NCBI GenBank assembly: GCA_002751075.1
Contig: NAOQ01000064.1
Location: 35,093 to 85,575, forward strand
Origin: Ichthyophonus hoferi
Lineage: Eukaryota > Opisthokonta > Ichthyosporea > Ichthyophonida > Ichthyophonidae
Direction: 5' to 3'
DNA: 50,483 nt
Shown here: one piece after another, positions 38,813 through 50,483 of the stretch
How positions within the stretch are numbered: the first letter of the stretch is position 1
Layout: the number at the start of each line of letters is the position of its first letter
The notes under the pieces: generated by a model
What the model was told of the DNA's origin: nothing
The model's database searches: none
Seen by the model: the letters and a program-made list of their open reading frames with translations, nothing else
Translations under genes and position numbers: made by a program

Positions 38813-39189
38813 CTTATCAATTTACCCTTGTAAATTATTGTACCTACTACAGTGGTAATAGTTATGTTTACAGTATTTCATTAGGTTTTTCTATAGATGT
38901 TAGTTTACACTAGAAAGCGTAATCTTTAACTGCATAAATAAACTTCATATTTTGTACACAGCCCTTTTGGCATTGCAAAAAGGTTTTTTTAATACTCCGT
39001 TTTATATAAAAAAAGGGATTCGTTGTTTGTTCTAGATTACAAAGTCCATATGCCCTGACTGTCAATTTAAAGCTAGCTACCTTTTTAGGAATGTAAATGA
39101 ACCTACAAAAGCCTTATGAGAAATGGCCATGTACTTGTTAAAATATCTTAAAGTCACTGCGGATTAGTTTATCATTTATAAGAGAGCCT

Positions 39190-39610
39190 TATTGATTCTC
39201 TATACTTTTTCTGATGCCAACTTTGCTGCTGATTAGTGAAGATCCTGCAGCATAAGTGACTACATTATTAAACAGGATAGAAAACCAATGGATTGACTTT
39301 CCAAGAAAAAAATTAATCATAGCTCTCTCTACTACTAAATGTAATTACATCACCATGTCAATGACATGCCAATAAACAGTATACATCTCATCACTTTTTG
39401 AGTGTCTACGCATTGAGACCAGATGTGTTAGACTCTACACAGACTATCAGTCAGTAATTTGCCTGACTGAGCCAAATTGTGTCCCCAAGGGCACTCACCA
39501 CATCATAGTCTACTACTGGTACATCAGGGACAGTGTAGCACACAATGAACTTGGAGTCATTCCTTGCCCTTAAAGCTAACGGCTGCAGATTTTTTGACTA
39601 AGACAATGTT
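39190..39610 (+). mobile_element. Ty1/copia RNase H/pol C-terminal fossil
   Basis: Same region as 13800-14110 in the first copia fossil. It matches the segment around the STAESEYIAMST motif and the following pol end (VYYWYIRDSVAHN, near 39510-39550). Heavily broken and old. The next LTR downstream (copy B) is in the opposite orientation, so this piece is not that LTR's own element unless an inversion occurred. Confidence 0.6.
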
Positions 39611-39913
39611 CCCTGTAAATTTTAAGAAGAATGAAACCCTCGTGCCAATATATTCAATTGTATTTTAGGATCTGCCTGTACGGCACACCCCTTGTACTGC
39701 ATGTAAGGAGTTGTTACAAGCATTGTTTCCGATTAGGAATTGCAATTACAAGCAATTACGTTATTTAATATAATTTCCAATTACATTCTAAAATCCCATG
39801 TTTCCCAAGGTCGCTATGAATTAAATTTTCTCTTCTTTCAATGGCCATTACTACTACTTAAGCGGACATATATATATATATATATATATAATGTATTTTA
39901 CGTTTATTGTTAC
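39611..39913. other. Spacer with (TA)n tract
   Basis: Non-coding sequence between the pol fragment and LTR copy B. It holds a (TA)n run at about 39867-39891. Confidence 0.5.
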
Positions 39914-40422
39914 TGTTACACTATAAAATCAGACTCCAGACTAAGTCTGTGATTGTTGATTATATAGTGGTTGGGTTTAGGTCAATATCAATTGACCATG
40001 TGATAAGCATGTAAGATAAGTATATTAGCGATTAAGAATTCAGCCTAACTATTATCTAATATGTTGTTAGCAACAAATTGTTCAATGATTATGCAAAGAA
40101 TCGTTCTGGATGCTATATATCACGCATAAATCATTAATCATTATGTGTGATTTTATGCTAATAGTCAACGCTACTGCCAACCACGATAAATTTACCTTCT
40201 AAAATGCACCTAAAAATCTAGTCCTAATTAATTATAATTAGTAGCATCATGTAATTAATTAATTGGCATTAAGCAATATCTAACTCCTAATTACCGATTG
40301 GTGCCACATTATTAATATTCTGAATATTTAGAGGTTGAATGTTATATATACAGTAAGTATTTGTGCACAAGACATCATGGAATATTCGGCTAAATACTTG
40401 TAGGGGCTAAAATACTTCAACG
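39914..40422 (-). repeat. LTR copy B (copia family), inverted
   Basis: A 509-bp LTR read on the minus strand from CGTTGAAGTATTTTAGCCCC (40422) to ATAGTGTAACA (39914), i.e. TG/CG...CA termini. Matches copies A, C, D and E along its length, at roughly 65-75% identity by eye. Confidence 0.75.
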
Positions 40423-40717
40423 GAAAGTATTAAGATTATTAACTGCCAAACTACAGAAACCAATCCAAAAACAGGAGATATTCAGACTACCTCAGATAAG
40501 GATGTGAATTTTGAATATACCTCACAATCCCAAAATAAGAAGTCAACTTTAAATTGCAATATGCCCTTTACCAGCTTGTCAGTTGTACTAAATGTTCCTT
40601 TGGAGTTGACGTTCTTGCAACACTTGTAATTGTTTGATGCAAGTAATCTAAGGCCAATTATATTGGATTCTATTATTATGGATTTTATATGTTCAATTTA
40701 CTTCCTTAGTTTTTATC

Positions 40718-41283
40718 TGTTAAAGTATTTTAGCTACTACAAGTGTTAGGCTGTATACTTCAAGGTGTCTTGTACAAAAACAGTTATCATTTATTATTTA
40801 TTTTGCGTTGTACTTCTAAATATAGAGTAACGTTTACAATGAGGTTTCAATTGGCATATAAGTGTTAGATATTAATTAATGGTCGGTCATCAATTAAGTT
40901 TATTATGTCATCAATTATATTTAATTTAGACTAGATGCTTAGTGAAGTTTAACACGTAAATTTACAGTGGTTTAAATAATGTTGATCATCTGAACGTTAA
41001 TCACACTTAATAATCGATGTAACATTTGTAGCATCCATTAATTAAATTAATAATACCAATGGCATGATAGGATAACAAATGTGGTTAAATGAGGTTGATA
41101 ACATGTTAGAAACACTAAGTTTTTTGACATGTTAGATAACATTTAATTTGAGTACCTCCTCAAATAACATGTGTTGTTTAAAGACTTATCACCTGGTCAA
41201 CTAATATTAACCATGAACCAACAACTGTATTACCAGCAAACACAAACTTAGTTTGCTCCTAATTTTTATGTGTTTAAAAAACA
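40718..41283 (+). repeat. LTR copy C (copia family)
   Basis: Plus-strand LTR from TGTTAAAGTATTTTAGCTAC to about AAAACA, ~566 bp. It lies head to head with copy B across a 295-bp spacer. Same orientation as copy D. Confidence 0.75.
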
Positions 41284-42328
41284 ATCTTACAAAAGACTTT
41301 ATTTTCAGTCAGTCTTTTTGGGCGTTATAAAAATTCAAAGAAATAGAACTTTAACACCAACAGTCTCAAGTTTTAAGAGAACGTCAGAGCTACAATAGTC
41401 AGCAAAATCAGAGTTCGTGGGACTGAAAAAGGTAAGGATAGAGCTTTTGACGGATAGAAACGAGAAAAAAATTCAAGAATTAATTTAGAGGACCTTGACT
41501 TAAGCTCCAGTGAGTGCAAAGATGGACATCCTTTGTCCATTGATTCAAAAGCAGAATCTTTTGACTCAAGTTTAGTTTCCAACATTATCAGATCTGTTGG
41601 GTTCAAAATTGTTCTAAAATAAGTTTGTAATTGCAGAAAACTCAAATACCTTAAAAAGTAAACAAACTGTTGCAAGATCATCGACTTTGAAGGAGCACGT
41701 GGTACAGCGGACAAGTTATTAGCAAGTAGATCATGAAATGATTGGTTCAATATTAGTTGTTTTAGTGACGTTCTGAATCGGATGAATGATTCATCAATAT
41801 AGATTAACTGAAAACGAGCCATTGGACTAATAATGTAGGCAATAGTTAAAAAGCTATCCAAATAAGTGCACCTAAACATTAAACCAATTGGAAAATTAAA
41901 AGCAAGTTATAATCCAGCAATTTTAGTGGGCCTAACTGATTTCATTTTAGCCACATTAACCAATAAGGATTGATATGGTCATTTCTATTTGAATCAAAAT
42001 ATGGAATACAGCTACATTGACATCTGCAATAAACAAGGGTTATGAAAAGGATAAAAGAAATGAAAATAACCAATAGAGACTCATACAATGATATACAAAC
42101 CATTATAAACAACGTTATGTTTCTTAATGTTGCTAAAAATATCTTATATATATATTCTTGCTGATGGTTAAAAGTTACTTGGCCTGAATTCTATAACAAT
42201 TTACTTTTATTATGTCTAGTCATTTTCTGACACTTGATTATAATTGCCAGACTTTAGATTTCTCCTATTGAGCATAATAAGAACTGTTTAGTTACTTTGA
42301 ATAGTAACAATAACTATTACATACATTC
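41284..42328 (+). mobile_element. Copia internal remnant between LTR copies C and D
   Basis: About 1.05 kb between two same-orientation LTRs. Coding-like plus-strand sequence starts about 60 bp inside copy C, which suits the gag start. No pol motif is visible. With C and D it forms a compact ~2.15-kb LTR-internal-LTR unit (40718-42872), too short for an autonomous copia. It is broken and old. Confidence 0.5.
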
Positions 42329-42872
42329 TGTTGAGGTATCTCAGGCCCTGCAAGTGTTTGGCTAGATAATCCATAATGTCGTATATACAAATACTTGTTT
42401 ATGTAGTATTGAACCCCTAAATGTTAATTAGCGTTTAAAATGGGGTTTCAAATGGTAATTAAGAGTTAGACATTAATTAATTATCATTAATTAACTCCAT
42501 GATGTCGATAATTAAATAAGACTAGATATTTAGTGTAGTCTAGAACGTTGGTCATTGGCATTTACTCATACATGGTGATTGATGATTGATGATATAAACC
42601 TGATGCATAGCATCCAGAATGATCCTTTGCTTAACCATGGGACAACTAGTTGATGACAACTTACGTTAAGTAAATTCCGGAATAATCTTTTAAATAATTA
42701 TTGAACAATATATTTTTGACAACATGTTAGATAACAGTTAGGTTGTGCTGCTATCAATCATACGCTTATCTCAAATGCCTATTACAGGGTCAACTGGTAT
42801 TGACCTGAACCAACAACTTTATAGCCAGCAATCACAGACTTAGTTTGGATCTTGATTTCATAGTGTGGAACA
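42329..42872 (+). repeat. LTR copy D (copia family)
   Basis: A 544-bp LTR from TGTTGAGGTATCTCAGGCCC to TAGTGTGGAACA. It has the clearest TG...CA ends of the five copies and served as my reference for boundaries. Confidence 0.8.
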
Positions 42873-43520
42873 ATAAAATAACATACATAAGAGTTATCTG
42901 TTGTAAGAAGTAGTAATGACAGTTAAAAGAAGTTATTTTAAATCCTAATGCTCGATGATTCAAACACAAGACTCCCACAGCAACTACAAGTAAATTGGGA
43001 TCCATAGGAAAAAAGAAAAAGTGACGTGTCCAATTCTCTTCTAACACACGTGACGAGGATGCTTGAAGAAATTTTTTTAAGGACTTTAATATTACTACAA
43101 GTCCCGAATCAAATGAAATAAAAGTAGGACATGACATATTTATTGATAGTGACGCAGGATTAACATTCAGCAGTGAAGGTTTCAACATATCCAGCTTTAA
43201 CACCTTTTACTGATAATGTATACTATGCTATTCTCATAACCACACCTAAGCATATTAAAGCAGAAGTTTCTCCTACATTTTTAAAAGAATATTTTAAACA
43301 GTTGAGGATAGAACCATTATACACTTCTTCCCTTGCATCCAACTTATTTTATCTTCCTATTGAAAGAGAATCCGAGCTAAGTTCTGTCTCTATCGCTAGC
43401 CCAGCAAGAGACACTTATAACCAACACATAATCTGAGTAACCAAAGTCTGTAGACAAGTCATCAGAACTACTATAGATTGTTACAGAAATAAACCACATT
43501 AGAGACTTAACAGCTGCTTA
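42873..43520 (+). mobile_element. Copia gag-side remnant after LTR copy D
   Basis: Coding-like plus-strand sequence follows LTR D. Near 42975-43040 it resembles the start of the frame next to LTR copy E (a shared TSKL.GS motif followed by lysines), so both are the gag beginning of the same family. A stretch at 43440-43485 resembles 19880-19925. Broken. Confidence 0.45.
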
Positions 43521-43739
43521 AATATTTCTAATACATTCCAAGTGTTATATGAAACAATAAATCGCTTTCATGCTTTGGTCTACTCAAAATAAAGTGGATA
43601 GTATGTTTTCAAAAAAATACCTATTTTAACTTTATAAATGTCATTACGTAGTCAAACCATACAACTTTAAATGTGAATTTTTTAAAATAGTTGTTTATTT
43701 CACTAATAAACTGTATGAGCAAAAGTCCCAACCTTGCTA

Positions 43740-44200
43740 TATATTTTAATACTTGTCTTCATAAACACACATTTATAAATATGAGTGATAATATGGTGCT
43801 TAATGCATGTTGTATAACTAATTTTTACCTATATTTTAGAATTGTTTTTATATTTACCCCACTAACACATTTGAAATTAATATTTATAGGCATGTCCACA
43901 ACCCATAACCGTGCAATATGATGTACGACTTGTCCTTGTAAATATGCGTACGAATACAGGAGATGGCAGACTGCGTAGCAGATATGGGGTCATGCGTACT
44001 TTCCTATATTTTAAAAGTATTTTATCATTTATCACACAAACACAATTAATCATAATATTTATAGATACATGCATAACTCATAGCCGTAAAAAATGATGTA
44101 CTACTGGTTATTATAAATCTATGCATGAAGACGGTAGATGATCTGCGTAAGCATATATTTGTACTTAACATTTACTGCACAAGTATATTACAAAGTATCT
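43740..44200. repeat. Tandem repeat, period ~175 bp
   Basis: Two adjacent copies: TATTTATAG at 43881 recurs at 44056, followed in both by a CATAACCGT/CATAGCCGT core, ATGATGTAC and an ATGCG/ATGCA...AGATGG region. Partial units flank both sides (43740-43790 and 44150-44200). Identity about 70% by eye. Confidence 0.6.
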
Positions 44201-44272
44201 AGTATTATAAAATTGGTTTGTAAATATACATAACCTCAAAAAATTTCACATATTAAAAAAATACTAACATTA

Positions 44273-44737
44273 AGTATTTGTTTACTTTAATAACAATAAT
44301 AATAATGGCTTTTTAATTATTCACGGTGTGTATCACTTGAAAACATATTGAAACAGTGTTGGAAAGTCTCACATTCTATTATTGTTTTATCACCCTTTTT
44401 ACCCAAGTAAGACATGAGTGACTCTGAACTTACTTGCATTCTTTTTTCTTTTTTTTCCCATCACCAAGGGTCTTCATTGTATGAACAACAAAGTTGTAGG
44501 ACCAGTTTTCCTGAAAAGGTACTTTTTTTTCGTAAAATGAAGACCCTTGGTGATGGGAAAAAAAATGAAAAAAGAATGCAAGTAAGTTCAGTCACTCGTG
44601 TCTTACTTGGGTAAAAAGGGTGATAAAACAATATTCAAATACAAAGCCTTCCAAAACTATTTAGATATGTTTTTCAATGCCACACGTAATAAATAATTAA
44701 AAAACCATTATTATTATTAAAGTAAGCAAACTAATGC
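44273..44737. mobile_element. Fold-back element: ~200-bp inverted repeat arms
   Basis: A long inverted repeat: left arm 44273-44478, right arm 44536-44737, 57-bp loop between. The inner ~95 bp of each arm (TTTTATCACC ... AGGGTCTTCATT) is almost perfect; the outer halves have diverged. The outer ends share TTTGTTTAC / TTAGTTTGCTTAC. No protein is encoded beyond chance frames. The structure fits a fold-back (FB-like) transposon or a large hairpin MITE. No clear target duplication at the ends. Confidence 0.75.
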
Positions 44738-44781
44738 ATATAAATTAATTTTATTTTATTTTTCAATAAATAAAAAGCTCA

Positions 44782-44837
44782 CATTTATGCTTGCATTATT
44801 AATGTTAATGAATGTACTCATAATTCAAGCATAAATG
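44782..44837. repeat. 12-bp perfect inverted repeat
   Basis: CATTTATGCTTG (44782-44793) and its exact complement at 44826-44837, 32 bp apart, just outside the fold-back element. Confidence 0.6.
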
Positions 44838-45989
44838 CACTTGATCCGCACCCACCCAGAATAGTACTTGAACCATTGAACTTACTTTATCTATTATTTA
44901 TCATTGGAGAGCACCCTAGCTGCTGGACTCACATCTTACCAACTCAGTTCCCAATGTGAATTTTGTACAATGGTTATCAATTCAAGATAACATAATGTAC
45001 CTATGGGCACAAAAATAGTATTAGCTGATAATTAAAATTGGAAAGTATTTTTTTAAAATGGCCCATAAAAATGAATAAATTATAAATAAACTGTAATATT
45101 TTAAATACTGTTGGCATCATTATATACAATTATGGAAATGGCAATATCATGTTATTAGCTATATATACTATATAAGCTTTACAGCATAATATTTGTTTGA
45201 ATAAAATGTAAAGGTTATTAGATCCCCACGGTGGCTATTTCTTACTTGTTTGAAAATGATTAGAAAAACTGCTGATCAAGACAGTTCTTTAAAAAAAAAG
45301 TCTATGAAAGATGAAAACTATAACGGATGAAGTAATTGGGTGCCATATTTTACTTATATTAAAAAAGTTGTGATAATATTCTTACGTAAAAAATGGCGTA
45401 TGTAGTCACTATCGCAAATCACAAGACTTGCCCAGATCAATCATCAATAACTGCTTTTATGTTATTAATAGGTTATTGTACCTTTTCCTCCCCTCCTTAA
45501 ATAGGCATTCACTTAAGCTTTATACTAAATGGTATTGTAATAGAATATATCATACTATGATAGAATATATGATATTATGAGAGAATATCAAAATGGAAAT
45601 ATAAATATATAAACAATGGTATCAATAAATGTCGCTTATTGATTGTTCTAAATATGGCATGAAATTACTCAAATATTGTACACTTTCTACTTTGTAACTA
45701 ATGATGCTTACTGGATGTTCATTAGTTAATTGATACCAATATTAATCAAGCATATAAACTGCGCCCAAGCTGGTTCCGGTTATGCATTTTGGTTCATAAA
45801 TGTGGTACATGAATGTACCCAAATAGCAAAATTATGTATCAGCTCAGCCTAACTGTGTTAGATTTAGATGCTTACTAGATATAGTTAATTAAATTAATTG
45901 TCTGTTACAGAGTTAATGAGTCATTAATATGTACACTGATAATTCGCCCAAAAATTTAATCTATGGGCTTAATTAAAATCTCTCACTGG
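44838..45989. other. Gene-poor spacer
   Basis: AT-rich sequence without a supported gene or repeat, apart from a short duplicated phrase (TAGAATATATSATA) near 45540-45590. Confidence 0.55.
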
Positions 45990-46339
45990 AATCATGCAAC
46001 TCCCATCAGTTATTTGAATTGTCCTAGTTGGAGCTCCCTCATTGTCAAAGTTCAAGGGGGTCATACCAGGTAAAAGCAATTACCAAGTATGGATAAGCAA
46101 AGCTCATGTTTTTTTTTGGCCTCACTATGTATCGCATTTGCAGGAGGAGGCCCCAGTATTGGAAATGCAACATATCAACTGCAAGGAAATTTCTGATCAG
46201 AAAGTCTTCACGAGGTACCTTGTGCCACTTGCCCTAGATAAGAACATTTATAACTGGTGCAAAATATCTTTGAGCACCCAGTTTACTAATGCTCTATTGT
46301 ATTAATATGCTATATTAAAGCTCTTTCAAAGAGAAAACA

Positions 46340-46669
46340 TTTCTTATTGTCATAACCTATTGAGCACACAGATTCGGAGTTGCTATCTGGGTCCACTGAC
46401 ATAAATCTTGGTCGATTTGTTTTCCTGAACTGAAGTTTAATTCCTCCAGTAGGTTCCAGGTGTTTTCGGCCTCGTTGTCTGACGAAAACCAGATCCTAAT
46501 TTTCTTCTCGGGTTCCACGGACCCCTTTAGTTTGCTAGTCGCGAGTATTGTAGTTTTCTGTTTGGGTTTATAATTGCTTGGAGTAAAAGGTTGTCTTCTA
46601 AACATAACTATTACATCTTCCTATTCCACAACACAGAAAAAGACAGTTTTTTTGGCGTAATCAATTTTT
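46340..46669 (-). mobile_element. Inverted copia gag-start remnant next to LTR copy E
   Basis: Minus-strand coding-like sequence (46357-46605) directly inside LTR E. It has the TSKL.GS motif also found after LTR D. Together with LTR E it forms a fragment inserted in the plus-strand copia element. No pol part is present. Confidence 0.5.
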
Positions 46670-47198
46670 TATTAAACACGTATCACCAAAGGGTTCAAAC
46701 TAAGTCTGTTTTTTCTAGTTATATAGTTTTTGTGTACATGCTCAATACTAGTTGACCATGTGATAAACCTTAAACCGACACATGTTATTAGAGAAGGTGC
46801 TCTATATACTTATTATCTAGCTTGTTAACAACATTACTTGTTATTTTATTAGGATTTCCACATCATTAGTCCAATTAATAAAAACTACATATAAAACATC
46901 AATTGTTTAGCACAATTAAAGTTCAGATTACCAACGTCATTTAAACCACAGTAAATTAATGTGCTAATCTGCACTAAGCTTCTATTCTTAATTAAATATA
47001 ATTAGAAACATTCTGGAATTAAATAATTGTTGTTAATTATAATCTAACACTTACATACCAATTAAAACCTTATCAAGTACTCGAATTCTATAGGATATTC
47101 AGAGGTACAATGAAAACTAAACAATAAACTAGGTGTACTTATAAAAATCATCATAAAGTATCTAGCCTAATACTTCCAGGGGCTGAGATACTTAAACA
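46670..47198 (-). repeat. LTR copy E (copia family), inverted
   Basis: About 529 bp, minus strand, from TGTTTAAGTATCTCAGCCCC (47198) to GATACGTGTTTAATA (46670). Same family as copies A-D. It carries AAACTAAGTCTG and GACCATGTGATAA, shared with copy B. Confidence 0.7.
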
Positions 47199-47790
47199 CA
47201 AAATACTGAAATTGTCTAATTCTCAAATACCCTGGGGGTATACGGAGTTGGGTAGGTGAAATATCTTGGAATAATAAATTATACCTGGTGGCACTTGTTA
47301 TTACAACTACATCCTAGCACTAAGTGCTTCTGGCACTAGAAGTACTTAGGAAAAATAAATACAAAATTATGTAAACTATAACTCTTAGTTTATTTATAAA
47401 TTGCCTTCCAGTTATATATACCCCTGGCTTAGAGGATTATCTCTTGAGATCAACCCAGGCGAACCAAAAAGTATTCTAGATAAATCTGATAAGCAAACAA
47501 AGTTTAATACTATACACTTAAAGATAATAGATATAACATATTATATATTGGTTTGTTAAATAAAACGTTTAGCACTGTATGTTTACAATAATAATATACT
47601 TTAGCAACAATAAATATTATATAAAACTGATAAAATATTATTAATGTGGCTTTCCAAAAAATATAGTATTGGCCATGCTCTCTCTGGAAAGAAACATAAG
47701 CCAATTTAATCCAGACATTGCATGTCATGTAGTTGTGCTTTAATTAACATCAGACATATTACTTAATAAATATACTATTTCCATGATATT
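47199..47790. other. AT-rich stretch after LTR copy E, with a small hairpin
   Basis: No coding signal. It includes an imperfect palindrome around 47312-47351 (CTAAGTGCTTCT / AGAAGTACTTAG). It may belong to the inserted fragment or to the interrupted copia element; I cannot tell. Confidence 0.4.
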
Positions 47791-50483
47791 ATAAAATATG
47801 TCTAAGAGGAATACATTGCCAAGTGCCTGAGACTTGTTGAAACTACCTGGGATTATGGATGTGGCGTGCACACTGGGGTCATGCCATTTTTGTAGAGACT
47901 TATGAATTAATGAAAGCATACTTGATTTACATAGTTTTCAAAGGGATTTATTAGTTTAGAAATGGGCCACCAGAGCCGATGTCGCATATTGAGCAGAGTC
48001 AGCCATGGTCATTCCAGCTGGCTCACACAAAGGTTTTCGGCGGGTCTTTTTCAAATGATTTATTAGTGCTATGAAGGGAAGGTCATCCTTACATGGCCTG
48101 TCCTAACTTTATTAAGAGGTACAATGACTTTAATATTAGAAGGGCTGGTTTCCTTGTTAATTCCAAAATTTTGCCACTGGCCACTGGTTAGACGGGATTT
48201 AGATCATGACACTTTAAATTATGCTATGTACTGGAGGGGCACCAGCCATCCAACACCCAGGCCTAGGCTGCCATTCAAGAAGACAGAGCTTTACTAAGGA
48301 TAAAATTGACTGATGTGTGTCTTACTAGTTCCCAACAGCAACCACTCAAAGAGGTAGACTTTACTTACACCATAAAATTTCTGATAAGATTATCTGTTGA
48401 GCAGCCTCTAATTATATTTAATAAATGGAAAAAGTTACTGTATAACACTGGCACTTCTTAAAATATTGCAATTTTTTGATACATTACTGAAACATATAAT
48501 TGTTGGCATGCATCTGTAGATTTATTGGGGGGCGTGGTGGTCATAGTATTGCAACAAAAAATGATTTGGTTGTAATTTGAACAATGATTGATGGGGTACC
48601 ATACGATGTGGTTCTTCAAAATATGATCTTCATTTCTGAGTGTGTGCGTCCAATTTTGAACGGGATAGTTACCATTGAAGAGGGTTATGATACACACATC
48701 AAGGCACATTTGGGTTTGTTAATGGTTACAAATCTGGTTGAAGTTATGTTGGAGGGTGAGATGGTAGGAAGTACGTTATATGTCTATGGGAATGTTTTGA
48801 TAAATGTAAATAAGTTGTTTAGATAGCTATCCTTGGTAGAAAATGTGCTTGTAAGTATTATGATATTACATCAGCAGCTAGGTCTTTCAAATATCCGGGT
48901 AGTGAAATTGGCTGATAAACTCTAACAGTAGAAATACCTGGATTGCGCCAAAGCCAAGAATCAGACCGCGTCATTCCTGGCCGGTATGCACACTACTGTG
49001 GGAAAGCTGGATCAATGTAGTTACAATTTTATTAATCCTCCATTACCAAAAAAAATCAGCTAATAAATGATTGCCCATGATCATGGATAAATGAAGTTGG
49101 TAAATTTAGGCATATCCATTGGAGTGCAAAAATGATGCTTTGGAGTATTTCTGATAATGGAGTCATAAGACTGTTTATGTGAGTGACTACTTAATCAAGC
49201 AAGTGTTTAGGGATAATGGGGCCCAATTTGTTAACAAACCTTTTAAAAATTATTTGGAGCAACATGGGATCACTCATTTGCAGTCTATCATTCCAAATAG
49301 TACCCATAATAGCATTTATAAAGGAAAGAATCTGATTAATGTGAATACTATCAAGGCCAGCATGATTTTGACCCATATTTCAATGTTTTTTTTGAACAGT
49401 TTACATTAAGTCGGGCATATATTTATAATCTAAATCTTATGTCCACACTACCAAATCAGGTGTATTTATATTTTCATTAGGTCAATGGCTGTAACCCCCC
49501 CCCACCCCCTCCCTCTCACTTCCACACACATTCCCCCACGCTCTATGGAAAATCTGAGAGTGTGAAAATGTTTGATAGTTTTCAAAGTTCCAGAAAATTC
49601 TAAATTTGGCACCAGGGGAACTGAAGGTATTTGTATCGGATATCCCAATGACATTAAAGGATACTGTATTTTAATGTTACCATTGAATTATGCCATTTAC
49701 ACATGTGGTCAATACTTTCTTTTAATAATATTTCCATTTGCCAAATACAAGTACTCCACCTTATGAATAGTATGTTTTCTAAAATTAATCAAGGTATTCA
49801 TGGTCTGTGAGGTGAGGTCATGTCGAATGGGATTACTGCTATGGAACATTCAGCTGTGACTTGTGATTGTCAATATATGACCATGTATAACATTTTCCGC
49901 AATGGTGAAATGACTATTTCTATTTTGAAAATTTTGAAAGGCAACCTCAAAAATGCTCTTGAATTGTTGTTTAAAGAAAGAGATCATGCTGAAAAAAGCA
50001 ATGATTCATTTTCTGTCAATAAAATTATTTCTGACATTTTCATGCAAAATAGTAGTATTCCCCCAGCAGACAAGATACAAATTTTTTTAATACTATTCCT
50101 TATGGTTCTCCAATCATCAAGGTATCTCATAGGAGACTGATTACAAGGTTTCTGGCAGATTAACATACAATTAATAATTGCCAGGACACTGTTTCGCCTG
50201 TTAAAGAGGTTCTATCTTGGTGACTGTGATCTGATGATTGGTCCCCAGATGGAACCTAAGCCACAATTTGGTGTGATGGATAACGTTATTGGTGATATTG
50301 TACTAAAAAAAAAAATCAAACTTTCTGCTATCTACCTGTTAGTGATAACTGAAGATCACGTCTTTATAAAGGAAATTAATTTTTCCTGCCTCTCAAATGG
50401 TTACTGTAGTTGTGTAGTTTATAATCATATTTGTTGTTATATTAAGCTATTAGTTAGATATATTTAATTCATTAATTACCTGA

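Larger units (their letters stand above)
45990..50483 (+). mobile_element. Decayed Ty1/copia element, runs off the window edge
   Basis: Fossil copia element, plus strand. Parts in order: a gag-like start (46042-46305, NYQVW near its beginning), an interruption by an inverted LTR fragment (46340-47198), possible gag continuation (47800-48400), a protease-like region (48570-48830), a GAG-pre-integrase region (48830-49030), the integrase core with FRDNGAQFVNKPFKNYLEQH (near 49210-49265), the integrase C-terminal GTEGICIGYPNDIKGY motif (near 49620-49670), then the linker towards RT (49800-50460). RT is not reached. Broken, more than ten breaks. It keeps longer open stretches than the fossil at 11.6-14.1 kb. 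Confidence 0.8.

Noticed and set aside
41373-41879. 168-codon minus-strand open frame between LTR copies C and D
   Set aside because: It is antisense to the plus-strand internal remnant expected between these LTRs and has no recognisable domain.
42832-43203. 123-codon minus-strand open frame
   Set aside because: It starts inside the gag-side remnant and ends in LTR copy D, antisense to both; most likely a shadow.
44414-44614. 66-codon open frame spanning the fold-back element
   Set aside because: It crosses the loop and reads both arms of an inverted repeat; chance frame.

Overview
The window is AT-rich eukaryotic nuclear DNA with GT-AG introns, long gene-poor stretches, microsatellites and many decayed Ty1/copia LTR retroelement pieces. 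It carries no tRNA or rRNA gene, CRISPR array or bacterial-type operon that I could find. The host genes are membrane transporters. Lineage cannot be fixed from this window; a unicellular eukaryote is my best inference.

Layout. 126-8704 (+): one EamA/WAT1-like drug/metabolite transporter in ten short exons, whose phases chain cleanly to a 337-residue protein. 8705-11600: no supported gene. 11600-15353 (+): decayed copia element ending in an LTR that was itself hit by a further insertion. 15354-21228: gene-poor, with two copies of an unidentified dispersed repeat (family R) and a GC-rich minisatellite. 21229-22713 (-): intronless SLC38/AVT-type amino acid transporter. 22786-32541: gene-poor, with a 49-bp tandem repeat, a third R copy and a copia reverse-transcriptase fossil. 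32542-33996 (-): second intronless SLC38/AVT paralogue. 36921-37259: run of N, flanked by an identical 94-bp sequence that points to an assembly overlap. 37354-38812 (-): exon-like segments of a possible unresolved gene. 39190-47198: copia fragments and four related LTR copies in both orientations, a ~175-bp tandem repeat and a long fold-back inverted-repeat element. 45990-50483 (+): a larger decayed copia element running off the right edge, interrupted by an inverted LTR fragment.

The two AVT genes are same-strand paralogues about 10 kb apart and probably arose by duplication, with retroelement debris accumulating between them. The DMT and AVT proteins are both solute carriers, but nothing here shows that they act together. 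I found no convincing new biological system. The best leads are the fold-back element, the R repeat family, the contrast between one ten-exon gene and two intronless ones, and the unresolved minus-strand exons near 38 kb.
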